Shown here in pieces: positions 8,690 through 17,841 of a DNA stretch of 64,000 nt (position 1 is its first letter; every line of letters begins with the position of its first letter). Position numbers and translations under genes: made by a program. This DNA comes from UBA6224 sp963800205 (GTDB taxonomy: Bacteria > Patescibacteriota > Saccharimonadia > Saccharimonadales > UBA4665), in assembly GCA_963800205.1 (NCBI GenBank), contig CAWCZQ010000005.1, positions 124,001 through 188,000 of the forward strand. The letters are read 5' to 3'. The notes beneath the pieces are model-generated. The model worked only from the letters and a program-made list of their open reading frames with translations. It did no database searches and was not told where the DNA came from.

Positions 8690-10042
8690 TTATTTACTCA
8701 AAAACTGATTCAAAGCTTCCCGTACACTACCGACCTGATTGAGCTGTGATGGCTTTTTGCCCTGGCGAATCTTTGGACCAATAGCCATCGTGTAGCCTAG
8801 TTTTTTTGCTTCCGCAATCCGTTTGTCGACATACGGGACATGTCTTACCTCTCCTGATAAACCAACCTCGCCAAACACGACGGCATTATCATGCAGCTGC
8901 AGTCCCTTGGCTGCCGAACCAATGGCCAAACATATGGCGAGGTCAGCCGCTGGTTCGCTGACCCGCATGCCACCAACAATATTTATATAAATATCTTGAT
9001 CAGAGAGATTCAGTTTTGTTCGGCGTTCGAGCATAGCTACCAATAGATTAAGGCGGTTGAGTTCTATGCCGCTGGCAGCTCGCTTAGGATAGCCGTAGCT
9101 GGTTTTGTTCACGAGAGCCTGGACTTCAACGAGCAGCGGCCGCGTGCCCTCCAATGTCGCGAGAATTACCGAGCCATCGGTAATCTGCCGTTCAGCCAGC
9201 AGCGCCGCAGACGGGTTGCTTACAATGGCCAGCCCTTTGTCGCTCATTTCAAATATGGCTGCTTCGTTTGTCGAACCATAGCGATTCTTAATTGCTCGCA
9301 AAATCTTAAAGCCGCCGTAGCGGTCGCCTTCTAGCTGCAAAACTACGTCAACCATATGTTCCATGACTTTTGGACCAGCAATGGTGCCTTCTTTTGTAAC
9401 GTGCCCGACCAATACTATTGCCGTGTTGCTCTGTTTGGCGGCTTGCGTCAGCAGATTGGTGCTGTTTGTTATTTGCGACACACTCCCGGCAGCAGAAGCT
9501 ACCGAAGCACAGGTCATGGTCTGTACCGAATCGACCACTACGAGTCGATATTCACCACTCGCAACGGTAGCGGCTACATCATCTGCCGACGTGCTGGTAG
9601 CAAGCTTTAAGCTTTCCCGCTGAGTGCCGAGCCGTTCTGCCCGTAATCCGATCTGGTGGGCTGACTCTTCACCACTCACGTACAGTACCGGTTCTTTCGC
9701 GGCGGCCGCATACGCCAACTGTAGCAATAGGGTACTTTTCCCTATGCCGGGCTGACCAGCAATGAGATTTACACTGCCAGCCACAATACCGCCGCCGAGC
9801 ACCGTATCAACATCGCTCGTGCCAGTGAGTATGCGCGACAAATCAGTGCCGAGTGATTTTTTGACAGAGTTAACATCTAGTTTTTTACCGGCAGAAACAG
9901 CTGCGCCACCACTCGTCATGGTGATGACCGCCTCTTCTTGCAGTGTATTCCATTCGCCACACTGCGGGCAACGCCCCGTCCAACTACTCTGCATTGCACC
10001 GCAATTGGTGCAGACATACCGTACTGCTGATTTTTTTGCCAT
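8690..10042 (-). CDS. radA: DNA repair protein RadA (Sms)
   Basis: A 450-residue RecA-like ATPase that drives branch migration in recombination. In order: a C4 zinc finger (CTNCG...CPQCGEWN, residues 11-32), Walker A GQPGIGKSTLLL near 95, Walker B VVVDSVQTM, the RadA-specific KNRYGS motif near 250, and a Lon-protease-like C-terminal domain (about 300-450). All the expected elements are present and length is normal. A TACACT nine bases upstream of the ATG (10052-10057) overlaps the stop of the upstream peptidase-like gene, so radA may have its own start as well as read-through from the clpC unit. Confidence 0.97.
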   Translation of the reverse strand: MAKKSAVRYVCTNCGAMQSSWTGRCPQCGEWNTLQEEAVITMTSGGAAVSAGKKLDVNSVKKSLGTDLSRILTGTSDVDTVLGGGIVAGSVNLIAGQPGIGKSTLLLQLAYAAAAKEPVLYVSGEESAHQIGLRAERLGTQRESLKLATSTSADDVAATVASGEYRLVVVDSVQTMTCASVASAAGSVSQITNSTNLLTQAAKQSNTAIVLVGHVTKEGTIAGPKVMEHMVDVVLQLEGDRYGGFKILRAIKNRYGSTNEAAIFEMSDKGLAIVSNPSAALLAERQITDGSVILATLEGTRPLLVEVQALVNKTSYGYPKRAASGIELNRLNLLVAMLERRTKLNLSDQDIYINIVGGMRVSEPAADLAICLAIGSAAKGLQLHDNAVVFGEVGLSGEVRHVPYVDKRIAEAKKLGYTMAIGPKIRQGKKPSQLNQVGSVREALNQFLSK

Positions 10043-10057
10043 CTAGCCCTTAGTGTA

Positions 10058-11101
10058 TCACTGAGCAGCGGTGGCAGGAATATTGTCTCCGCTCAGCTCC
10101 TTTACTAGCTGCTGTTCTTCGTGCGCCAACGCATTTCGCTTTTCGACCAAATCATTATAGCGGCTAATATCTGCCTTCAGGGAAGCAAGTAACGCATTGT
10201 ACGCCCGGACGTCCGCATTATATTGAGCCACCATGGCGTTGTACTGGGAGGTACTCGTACCGCTCGAAGCCCATTGCAATTGGGACTTTCGCTTGCTCAA
10301 ATCTTTAGCTTGTCGGCTGAGCTCGTCTTGATTAGTAGTAATAGTCTGTTTTAAGCCGCTAAGTTGTGTGTCGTACGCTTGTATGACTCGTTCTCGAGAC
10401 CGAAAGGCTTCTTGGTACTTTTCAGCCTCCTTTACCACCATACTGCGATCCCCAAAATACATGCTGTAATACCGCTCGAGCTGTGGTGTCAGCTGAGATA
10501 CTTCCGTCGCAAATATGGAATGCATCTCATTGCGTAACTCATTTGGCTCGGTCTTTTTATACGCCGCCACCTCATCCTTTATAGTCTGGTCCTTGAGCGT
10601 ATTGTCATAGTACTGTTGCAGCCAGCCATCCACCTGTGTCCGGGTGGCGTCATCAAGTCGATCGTAGGCTGCATGGAGCATTTCGTGCGCAGCCGTCACC
10701 TGCATAACGCCATGAAGCTCTGAAGTATCGGCTATGTTCAGCAGGTATATGCCCTCTTGGCCGCCGTGGTAGCAGCCCAACACTATTGCCTGCTCACGAT
10801 CGGTGCAGTACTGATAAAAGGACGTGCGAGCAGCAATAGTGGGCTTATTAAGATAAAACAAATGCCGGGCATGCGGCGTCATCGTCGTTTCTTGGGCTAA
10901 CGCCGCCACATTACTCGACGGTTGATAGCCATACAGGCGCAGCCAGTCACTAATAGCCTGCTGTTGGTACAGACCTAATGTGACAGCAATAACTAGGACG
11001 ACAAGCAAAACCCGCGTCACCCATATATATCGTCGGGTGGCGCGGGTTGTTGTGCTAGTGGCCGGATTATTCGTTTGCTGTTGCATAGGATAACTGACCA
11101 T
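10058..11101 (-). CDS. Membrane-anchored putative HExxH metallopeptidase with coiled coil
   Basis: A 347-residue protein. One transmembrane helix (about residues 27-45) follows a short basic N terminus, so the bulk should be outside. Its middle carries AAHEMLHAAYDRL, a perfect HExxH zinc-peptidase motif, and about 55 residues later NELRNEMHSIFATE could give the third ligand. The last 130 residues are a long Gln/Lys/Asp-rich coiled coil. The start overlaps the end of clpC by 35 bases, so it should share that gene's stress control. ATG at 11086 is another possible start; neither has a clear ribosome site. Peptidase activity is inferred from the motif alone. Confidence 0.7.
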   Translation of the reverse strand: MVSYPMQQQTNNPATSTTTRATRRYIWVTRVLLVVLVIAVTLGLYQQQAISDWLRLYGYQPSSNVAALAQETTMTPHARHLFYLNKPTIAARTSFYQYCTDREQAIVLGCYHGGQEGIYLLNIADTSELHGVMQVTAAHEMLHAAYDRLDDATRTQVDGWLQQYYDNTLKDQTIKDEVAAYKKTEPNELRNEMHSIFATEVSQLTPQLERYYSMYFGDRSMVVKEAEKYQEAFRSRERVIQAYDTQLSGLKQTITTNQDELSRQAKDLSKRKSQLQWASSGTSTSQYNAMVAQYNADVRAYNALLASLKADISRYNDLVEKRNALAHEEQQLVKELSGDNIPATAAQ

Positions 11102-13562
11102 TACGGGCAGCTACCTGAATAATATCACCTTTTAGGTACTTATCGTCGAGCAAATCAAGAGCGACACGATCTTCTATGGTGTCCTGAATCAGCCGGCGTA
11201 ACGGCCGGACGCCATTTTTAGAATCGTAGCCGTTTTGCAGCAAATACTGTTTAGCGGCGGGCGTCAGCTGGACACTCAAGCCACGCTTTTGTAAACGGCC
11301 TTTAAGTTCATTAACCTGCAGGTCTATGATTCGATAGATATCTTTCTTGGTTAAGGCCCTAAAGACAACCACTTTATCGATACGGTTGAGCAACTCTGGT
11401 CGTAGCTCCTTTTTGAGCTGATCCAGCACCTTCTCTTTGTTCTGTTCGTGCAGTGCATCCAGATCTTCATAGTCGGTGCTGCGATTGGCACTAAAGCCAA
11501 AGCTGGCTTCTTTCTGTAACTTATCGGCACCGATGTTACTGGTCATGATGACAATGGTATTCGTAAAGTCAATTTTGCGACCCTTGGCGTCAGTCAAATG
11601 ACCGTCTTCTAGCAATTGCAGTAGCATGTTAAAGACATCCGGGTGAGCTTTTTCAATTTCGTCAAAGAGCACTAGACTGTACGGTTGCCGACGGATTTTA
11701 TCGGTCAGTTGTCCGCCATCGTCGTAGCCGACATAGCCAGCCGGTGCGCCAACCAGCCGAGAAACATTGTGGTGTTCGCCAAATTCGGACATATCTATCT
11801 TGACGAGCGCTTCGTCAGAGCCAAAGAACTCACGCGCGAGCACCCGAGCGAGCTCAGTCTTGCCGACACCAGTTGGCCCAAGGAAGATAAAGGAACCAAT
11901 TGGTCGTTTCTCGCTGCCGATACCACTGCGATTACGCCGTACCGCCCGCGAAACGGCCTCGACCGCTTCTGACTGGCCAATGACGTGCTTACCGATATTC
12001 TTCTCTAGATTAAGCAAATACTTGGCCTCCGAGCGGATCACCTTCTTGACGGGCACTCCGGTCATACGCGAGACAACATCGGCAATGTCCTCACTCGATA
12101 CGGTTAAGCGCTTTTTTTCCTTTGTGTTGTCTTTGAGTGACTCCAGCTCATCTTTAATCTGTGACGCCCGCGTCTTTGCTTTGGCGGCACGTTCGTAATC
12201 TTCGGCGTCGACAGCTTCGTCAATCCGGGCATTGACCAGCTTCAGCTCCTTTTGTAATCGTCGAACCTCAGGATTTGTTTTGCCCTTGTCAACGCGCAGA
12301 TGTGCAGCTGTTTCATCGAGCAAGTCGATGGCTTTGTCAGGCATGAAGCGATCATTGATATAGCGCGATGACAGTGTCACGGTATCTTCTAACACTTCGT
12401 CGCTTATCTGCACGCCATGGAATTTTTCGTAATGCTTACGCAGGCCTTTGAGGATAGAAAGTGTCTCACTGCGGGTGGTTTCGGGGACTTGTATTGGCTG
12501 GAATCGCCGCTCCAGTGCCGAATCTTTTTCGATGTGCTTGGTGTATTCTTCGGTTGTCGTGGCACCAATCAGCTGAATTTTACCGCGAGCCAAGGCTGGC
12601 TTGAGTATATTGCCTGCATCCATTGCACCCTCGGCGGCGCCGGCACCAACAATCAGGTGCAGCTCATCAATAAAGATGATGGTATTCTTATCCTTTTCCA
12701 ATTCGCCCATAACTTTTTTCAGGCGTTCTTCGAATTCACCACGGTATTTCGTACCTGCAATCATACCGGCTAAATCTAGCATGACGATACGTTTATCGAG
12801 GAGACTATCAGGTACATCCTCTGCCACGATTCGCTGGGCTAAGCCCTCAACGATAGCAGTTTTACCGACACCTGGCTCACCAATGAGGACGGGATTGTTT
12901 TTGGTACGTCGGTTGAGGATCGTCACCATGCGCCTAATCTGATTTTCGCGCCCCACAACCGGGTCGAGTTTATTCGTTTTAGCCTCTACGGTTAGGTCGG
13001 TACCGTAGATATCGAGCGCCGTTTTCCTGGCTTTTTTAGTGGCGGTGCGTCGTGGCGCACCTCCCAAAGCTTCACCGTGTTCTGGTTCTTCTTCGTACTG
13101 CTGACGATTGAGGAATTGCTCGAGTTCGCCAGTCAGGGAGTCAACATCGACATTCATATCTCTCAGCAGCAACGTAGCACGCGCATTCTTTTGGCTCAGA
13201 ATGCTATACAGAATATGCTCGGTACCGCAATACTCCTGTCCGTAATCCTGCGCTACATCGTATGCCATTCGCAATGTTAATTTAGCAGTTTCTGACAATC
13301 CCTTTGCACCCATATTAATAACGAGTGTTTTAGGGGTCATGTTGAGTGCGAGCCGCGCCCGGTCTAGTGTAATTCCAGCACCTTCGAGGATCTTAGAACC
13401 CATACTTGACTCTTGCGCGAGCACTCCTAGTAATAAGTGTTCTGTGCCAACATATGCACTGCCAAAGCTACGCGCAATAGCATCGGCGTGCTTCAGACTT
13501 TGCAGCGCATTATTGGTCAAATGACTCAAGAAATCTTGAAAATCGGGTGAATTAGGCATCAT
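11067..13562 (-). CDS. clpC: ATP-dependent Clp protease ATPase subunit ClpC
   Basis: An 831-residue Hsp100 unfoldase that feeds substrates to ClpP. Two Clp-N repeats (about 8-145) are followed by AAA+ module 1 with Walker A GEPGVGKTAIV, a middle region with a UVR-type coiled coil (KELKLVNARIDEAVDAEDYERAAK), AAA+ module 2 with Walker A GPTGVGKTELA and Walker B LVLFDEIEKAHPD, and a D2-small C-terminal domain. The UVR motif marks ClpC rather than ClpB or ClpA. AAGGTGG lies about ten bases before the ATG. A CIRCE operator covers the promoter, so heat-shock control by HrcA is expected. clpP is not in this window. Confidence 0.97.
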   Translation of the reverse strand: MMPNSPDFQDFLSHLTNNALQSLKHADAIARSFGSAYVGTEHLLLGVLAQESSMGSKILEGAGITLDRARLALNMTPKTLVINMGAKGLSETAKLTLRMAYDVAQDYGQEYCGTEHILYSILSQKNARATLLLRDMNVDVDSLTGELEQFLNRQQYEEEPEHGEALGGAPRRTATKKARKTALDIYGTDLTVEAKTNKLDPVVGRENQIRRMVTILNRRTKNNPVLIGEPGVGKTAIVEGLAQRIVAEDVPDSLLDKRIVMLDLAGMIAGTKYRGEFEERLKKVMGELEKDKNTIIFIDELHLIVGAGAAEGAMDAGNILKPALARGKIQLIGATTTEEYTKHIEKDSALERRFQPIQVPETTRSETLSILKGLRKHYEKFHGVQISDEVLEDTVTLSSRYINDRFMPDKAIDLLDETAAHLRVDKGKTNPEVRRLQKELKLVNARIDEAVDAEDYERAAKAKTRASQIKDELESLKDNTKEKKRLTVSSEDIADVVSRMTGVPVKKVIRSEAKYLLNLEKNIGKHVIGQSEAVEAVSRAVRRNRSGIGSEKRPIGSFIFLGPTGVGKTELARVLAREFFGSDEALVKIDMSEFGEHHNVSRLVGAPAGYVGYDDGGQLTDKIRRQPYSLVLFDEIEKAHPDVFNMLLQLLEDGHLTDAKGRKIDFTNTIVIMTSNIGADKLQKEASFGFSANRSTDYEDLDALHEQNKEKVLDQLKKELRPELLNRIDKVVVFRALTKKDIYRIIDLQVNELKGRLQKRGLSVQLTPAAKQYLLQNGYDSKNGVRPLRRLIQDTIEDRVALDLLDDKYLKGDIIQVAARNGQLSYATANE

Positions 13563-13673
13563 TGTGTAGTAACCACCTTTCTTGTCACCTACGTAACGTA
13601 ATTAGTGTAGCGATGCCACTATTGTACGACTGTAAGGAAATGTACATCGAGTGGGTAAAAGCTACTATATATC

Positions 13674-13703
13674 ATCATACGGTAATTAGCACTCGAGCGT
13701 CAA
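13674..13703 (-). promoter_or_regulatory. Sigma-70-type promoter of clpC
   Basis: On the reverse strand TTGACG (13698-13703) and TATGAT (13674-13679) are 18 bases apart. The -35 lies inside the spacer of the CIRCE palindrome, so bound repressor would block polymerase directly. The predicted leader is about 105 bases. Confidence 0.85.
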
Positions 13704-13712
13704 GAGTGCTAA
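13686..13712. promoter_or_regulatory. CIRCE operator (HrcA binding site)
   Basis: TTAGCACTC, nine bases, GAGTGCTAA: a perfect match to the CIRCE consensus. HrcA bound here represses chaperone genes until heat stress in many bacteria. Its place over the clpC promoter predicts that ClpC and the peptidase-like gene behind it are heat inducible. hrcA itself is not in the window. Confidence 0.97.
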
Positions 13713-13742
13713 TTCGCATTTTGTTCCTTGTAGTCAACAGTA

Positions 13743-13766
13743 AATGCCCGGTCGGAACCGGGCATT
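13743..13766 (-). terminator. Hairpin terminator downstream of nusA
   Basis: A perfect 10-bp stem AATGCCCGGT/ACCGGGCATT around a 4-base loop lies 23 bases after the nusA stop on the reverse strand. The U tract is short. It separates nusA from the clpC promoter. Confidence 0.8.
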
Positions 13767-13788
13767 ATAAGGTGGCGATACTTCGCGA

Positions 13789-14955
13789 TTAATCGCCGTG
13801 CTCTTCAATAGCTGAGAGTAGGCTATTTTCGAGTTCGCTCTTCTTTTTCAACTTTGGAGTCTTGGGTAGTTCGCTTGTTTCGACTTTGCCAGCTGATTCT
13901 GCTTGTTTTGGTGCTCCATTGTCGGCAACAATATCAAGCTCATAACCGGTCAGCTTGCTGGCCAAGCGGACATTCTGGCCGCTCTTCCCAATGGCAATAC
14001 TCAGTTGATCTTCGGGTACGTGGATGACAGCCTTCTGCTTGGCTTCGTCGAGCTCGACCCGTGTTACCTTGGTAGGACTTAAAGCATTGGTGATATATTC
14101 GACGGCGTCTTCGCTGAAGATAATGATATCGATTTTCTCTTGCTCACCAATTTCGGACATAACCGCATTAACTCGAGTACCATGACCGCCGACAAACGTT
14201 CCCACCGGATCAACTCCCTGAACATTGCTGGCTACGGCAATTTTGCTGCGCACACCTGCTTCACGGGCAATGGCTTTAATTTCGACGGCACCATTGTCCA
14301 TCTCTGGCACTTCTGAGCGGAACAGCCAGTCAATAAATTGTGTATTGCCTCGGGATACAATCAGCTGCGGCCCCCGATAGCCGCGCTCGACGTCTTTGAG
14401 GAACACTTTGATGCGCTGTCCGGGGTAGTATCGTTCTCCCTGAATCTGCTCGCTGCGCGGCATAATACCTTGTGCGTGACCGAGGTCGATCCGGACAATG
14501 TTCCCTTCGACGCGGGATACGACAGCGTTAATAACCGTACCAATTTTGTCTTCGAATTCGGCCATGACAATTTCACGCTCAGCTTCTCGTAAGCGCTGCA
14601 GGATAACTTGCTTTGCTGTCTGTGCTGCGACGCGGCCAAAGCTTTCAACCTTTTCGTGTAGCTCAATCGTTTCACCGACTTGCGCATTTTTGCGCATGAC
14701 CTGTGCATCACTCAGGCTGATTTCGAAAGCGTCGTTCTCGACTTTATCGACAATTTCTTTACTGATGTAAGCATCAACTTCGCCGGTATTAAGGTTCATA
14801 GTCACACGTATATCTTGCTCACGGTCACCGTAATCTCGGCGGTAGGCGGCGGCTAGGGCCTGCTCCACCACTTCCTGCACGGTTTCTTCTGGCAAGTTCT
14901 TTTCTTCGGCTATTGCTTTGATGGCAATCGCGAGTTGTTTAAAATCCATATCCAT
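13789..14955 (-). CDS. nusA: Transcription termination/antitermination factor NusA
   Basis: A 388-residue RNA polymerase-binding factor controlling pausing and intrinsic termination. Visible order: N-terminal polymerase-binding domain (1-125), S1 domain (about 130-200, containing EDKIGTVINAVVSRVEGN), then KH1 and KH2 (about 205-340, including VGTFVGGHGTRVNAV and LSIAIGKSGQNVRLA). The C-terminal acidic repeats of E. coli NusA are absent, as in Gram-positive forms. GGAG sits eight bases before the ATG. Neither rimP nor infB lies beside it, so the usual nusA operon is broken up here. Confidence 0.97.
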   Translation of the reverse strand: MDMDFKQLAIAIKAIAEEKNLPEETVQEVVEQALAAAYRRDYGDREQDIRVTMNLNTGEVDAYISKEIVDKVENDAFEISLSDAQVMRKNAQVGETIELHEKVESFGRVAAQTAKQVILQRLREAEREIVMAEFEDKIGTVINAVVSRVEGNIVRIDLGHAQGIMPRSEQIQGERYYPGQRIKVFLKDVERGYRGPQLIVSRGNTQFIDWLFRSEVPEMDNGAVEIKAIAREAGVRSKIAVASNVQGVDPVGTFVGGHGTRVNAVMSEIGEQEKIDIIIFSEDAVEYITNALSPTKVTRVELDEAKQKAVIHVPEDQLSIAIGKSGQNVRLASKLTGYELDIVADNGAPKQAESAGKVETSELPKTPKLKKKSELENSLLSAIEEHGD

Positions 14956-15003
14956 CTATTTTTCTCCTTTTCGTTGGGATTTACGTACTCGTCTCTCGGT
15001 ATG

Positions 15004-15029
15004 AAAAAATCCGACCATCGGGGCCGGAT
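15004..15029 (-). promoter_or_regulatory. Attenuator-like hairpin in the nusA leader
   Basis: On the reverse strand an 8-bp stem (ATCCGGCC/GGTCGGAT, one G-U pair) around a 5-base loop is followed at once by six T. It looks like an intrinsic terminator but lies between the nusA promoter and nusA, beginning only about six bases after the predicted transcription start. It cannot serve the forward-strand aminopeptidase gene. NusA-dependent attenuation of nusA itself is known in Bacillus subtilis, so autoregulation is a fair guess. Confidence 0.7.
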
Positions 15030-15041
15030 CGAACACTTGTA

Positions 15042-15069
15042 ATTATACGCGCTGGCAGTAAAAAGTCAA
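15042..15069 (-). promoter_or_regulatory. Sigma-70-type promoter of nusA
   Basis: TTGACT (15064-15069) and a consensus TATAAT (15042-15047) are 16 bases apart on the reverse strand, giving a leader of about 80 bases. Confidence 0.85.
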
Positions 15070-15095
15070 ACAGACGGAGTGCCACTGGGCAATGT

Positions 15096-15101
15096 TACAC
15101 T
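15096..15101 (+). promoter_or_regulatory. -10 box of a leaderless-type aminopeptidase promoter
   Basis: TACACT ends six bases before the ATG at 15108, with no Shine-Dalgarno site. It is divergent from the nusA promoter. Confidence 0.6.
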
Positions 15102-15107
15102 AGTGTA

Positions 15108-17648
15108 ATGAGTAAAAAAGTCCGCCGATTATTCGAGCAATTCAACCCCGAGCATTATAACCTCACCCTGCAGGTCGATCCGTCTGCCATGACCTTCAGC
15201 GGCTCTGTGACCATCACCGGCAAAAAAGTTGGCCGCCCCAGCGAACGTATCACCCTCCACCAAAAGGAGCTGACCGTTACTGCAGCTACTATTACCCGCC
15301 ATGACAAAAAAGGCGACGACACAATCGCCGTCAGTCGTATCAATACACAAAAGTCGTACGATGAAGTTCGCTTGCACACCGCAGACAAGCTCTTCCCCGG
15401 TTCCTATACTGTAGAACTCAGCTTCGAAGGAGCGATCACCCGGCCGATGAACGGCATGTACCCTTGCTTTTTCGAGCAGGACGGCACCGAACAAAAACTC
15501 ATCGCTACGCAGTTCGAAAGTCACCATGCCCGCGAAGTCTTCCCCTGCATCGACGAACCAGAAGCCAAGGCAACCTTTGACCTCACTCTGAAAACACCCG
15601 AGCAAAAAGCTATACTCGCCAACACCCCCGTCAAGCAACAGACCACCGAGAACGACCTCGTAGTGACTACCTTCAATACCACCCCTCGAATGTCGACTTA
15701 CCTATTAGCTTTTGCCTTCGGTAATATGGACTACCTAGAAGCCACCACTAAAGATGGCGTTGTGGTACGTACCTATGCGACACCAGAAAATGTAGCGCAC
15801 ACCGAGTTTGCGCTCGATGTCGCCGTAAAGTGTCTGGAGTTTTATAACGATTATTTCGATATAGCCTACCCCCTAGAAAAATGCGACTTCATTGCACTAC
15901 CAGATTTTGCGAGTGGTGCCATGGAGAACTGGGGTTGCATAACTTTTCGTGAGCAAGCTCTGCTGGTCGACCCGGCAAACACCAGCCTACCCATGAAACA
16001 GTGGGTCGCGAATGTCGTGGCCCATGAGCTGACTCACCAGTGGTTTGGCAATCTCGTCACCATGAAATGGTGGAACGATCTATGGCTCAACGAAAGCTTT
16101 GCCAGCTGGATGAGCTACCTGGCGATCGACCATCTCTTTCCTGAGTGGAAAGTGTGGGAAGACTTTATCGTCAGCGAACAAAGTCAGGCGCTCAAGCTCG
16201 ACGCTCTCGACAACACTCACCCCATCGAGGTAGAAATCAAACACCCAGACGAAATCAGAACTATTTTTGATGCTATCAGCTACGAAAAAGGTGCGAGTGT
16301 CATTCTCATGCTCAAGGACTATCTGGGCGACGAAGCCTTCCGCGATGGCTTGCGTATCTACCTCAAGCGACATGCCTATGATAATACCATCAGTACCGAC
16401 CTATGGGCGGCTTGGCAAGAGGCTTCTGGTAAGCCGGTCCAAGATTTTATGCACGCCTGGACCACTCAACCTGGCTATCCGTTGGTGTACGCCGGCGAAT
16501 ATGAAGGCTCTGATTGTCTACTGCAGGAACGTTTTTACCTGAACCCAGCGAGTGAAAAGGCCAAGACGACGTGGCCAATTCCGCTCCTGAGTGATCAGCT
16601 TGAGCTTGAACAAATCAGCCAGCAAAAACAATCAGTCGATCTGCCAGAGGATGTGTTGCTTAACCAGGGCAGGACCGGCTTTTACCGTGTCGCCTACGAC
16701 AAAAAACGTAACGAAAAGCTCGCCAAAAAGGTAGCGAACGGCGAACTCTCACCCCTCGACCGCTTAGGACTCCTGGCTGATAGTTTTGAAGCAGCCAAGG
16801 CTGGCTACGCGAGTACCGTCGATACACTCAAACTCCTCCAAGCGTACGACCACGAAGACAACACTTTTGTGTGGGATGTCATGATGAGTGTGCTGGCCGG
16901 CATACGCAGTACCATGCGAGACGAAGAGCTACGCGAAAGTATGAAACCATTCGGCCGTCAGTTGGCAGCTACGCAAGTTAAACGGCTGGGTTGGGATATT
17001 GCGCAAGACGAATCACATTTTGATACATTGCTCCGCCCGACCGTCCTTGCGCTGGCCTCAGTATCCGACGACGAAGCCGTCGTCAGTGAAGCACTGCAGC
17101 GATTTCACGCTATGGAAAAACCCGAAGATGTCGCCCCCGATATTCGTGGCATCGTGTATGGAACGGCGGCACGCAAAGGCGGTCAAAAGGAATTCGACAA
17201 ACTGATGCAGCTACATAACACCAGCCGCAACAGCGAGGATCGCGTAACCATATCTGCCGCACTAACGGGATTTGAACAGCCCGACATCATCAGCCAAGCG
17301 CTCGAGCAGATTACCGGCAAAAACGTCAGGCTTCAGGATGCCGGCTATTGGGTAGCTTACAGTTTTAGCAATCGCCATGCCCGTGACATGACGTGGGACT
17401 GGATGGTAGCGCATTGGCAATGGCTACAAGACAACATGGGCGACGACCTCAGCTTTTACCGCATGCCCAACTACGCCGCCCGCAACTACAGTGACGAATC
17501 ATTTCTCCCCACCTTTCAAGAGTTCTTCGGGAGCCACATGAGTGCCGCATTTGAACGACCCGTTAAACAAGGCGTTGAGACCATCCAATGGCAATCCGCC
17601 TGGCGCAACCGCGACCTCGACGCTATTAAAGAATTCTTTGCCGACTAA
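15108..17648 (+). CDS. M1-family zinc aminopeptidase
   Basis: An 846-residue gluzincin that removes N-terminal residues from peptides. The substrate loop GAMENWG (about residue 270) and zinc site HELTHQWFGNLVT...WLNESFASW (about 306-330, HExxH-x18-E) are intact. A beta-rich N-terminal domain precedes, and an ERAP1/tricorn-factor-type helical C-terminal domain follows. No signal peptide is seen, so it is probably cytosolic. Length and C-terminal domain resemble the tricorn interacting factor/APN branch more than E. coli PepN. For an organism dependent on outside amino acids, peptide trimming is a plausible role. Confidence 0.95.
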   Translation: MSKKVRRLFEQFNPEHYNLTLQVDPSAMTFSGSVTITGKKVGRPSERITLHQKELTVTAATITRHDKKGDDTIAVSRINTQKSYDEVRLHTADKLFPGSYTVELSFEGAITRPMNGMYPCFFEQDGTEQKLIATQFESHHAREVFPCIDEPEAKATFDLTLKTPEQKAILANTPVKQQTTENDLVVTTFNTTPRMSTYLLAFAFGNMDYLEATTKDGVVVRTYATPENVAHTEFALDVAVKCLEFYNDYFDIAYPLEKCDFIALPDFASGAMENWGCITFREQALLVDPANTSLPMKQWVANVVAHELTHQWFGNLVTMKWWNDLWLNESFASWMSYLAIDHLFPEWKVWEDFIVSEQSQALKLDALDNTHPIEVEIKHPDEIRTIFDAISYEKGASVILMLKDYLGDEAFRDGLRIYLKRHAYDNTISTDLWAAWQEASGKPVQDFMHAWTTQPGYPLVYAGEYEGSDCLLQERFYLNPASEKAKTTWPIPLLSDQLELEQISQQKQSVDLPEDVLLNQGRTGFYRVAYDKKRNEKLAKKVANGELSPLDRLGLLADSFEAAKAGYASTVDTLKLLQAYDHEDNTFVWDVMMSVLAGIRSTMRDEELRESMKPFGRQLAATQVKRLGWDIAQDESHFDTLLRPTVLALASVSDDEAVVSEALQRFHAMEKPEDVAPDIRGIVYGTAARKGGQKEFDKLMQLHNTSRNSEDRVTISAALTGFEQPDIISQALEQITGKNVRLQDAGYWVAYSFSNRHARDMTWDWMVAHWQWLQDNMGDDLSFYRMPNYAARNYSDESFLPTFQEFFGSHMSAAFERPVKQGVETIQWQSAWRNRDLDAIKEFFAD

Positions 17649-17689
17649 TCTCGATAGTAAAAGAAAACTGCTTGCTATATAACGGATAC

Positions 17690-17717
17690 GAACTTATATA
17701 ATTAATTATATAAGTTC
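17690..17717. repeat. Perfect 28-bp AT-rich palindrome
   Basis: The block starts GAACTTATATAATT and continues with its exact reverse complement. It lies in the otherwise gene-free, AT-rich 292-base gap between the aminopeptidase and yraN stops. No U tract follows, so it is a poor intrinsic terminator. It could form a cruciform or bind a dimeric protein; I have no evidence for either. Confidence 0.9.
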
Positions 17718-17841
17718 ATGTGTAATTGAAATATCTGCAGTACTTTCAAAATTACTCCCAGCATCACCTATACAACTTGAAGCTTCGTAAAAGTCATTTT
17801 AGTTTTTTTATTAAACTATTCCTTTTAAAATAATTAATTAG

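Noticed and set aside
13562..13792. Forward 76-residue frame between clpC and nusA
   Set aside because: It covers the clpC promoter, the CIRCE operator and the nusA terminator on the other strand and has no protein-like features.
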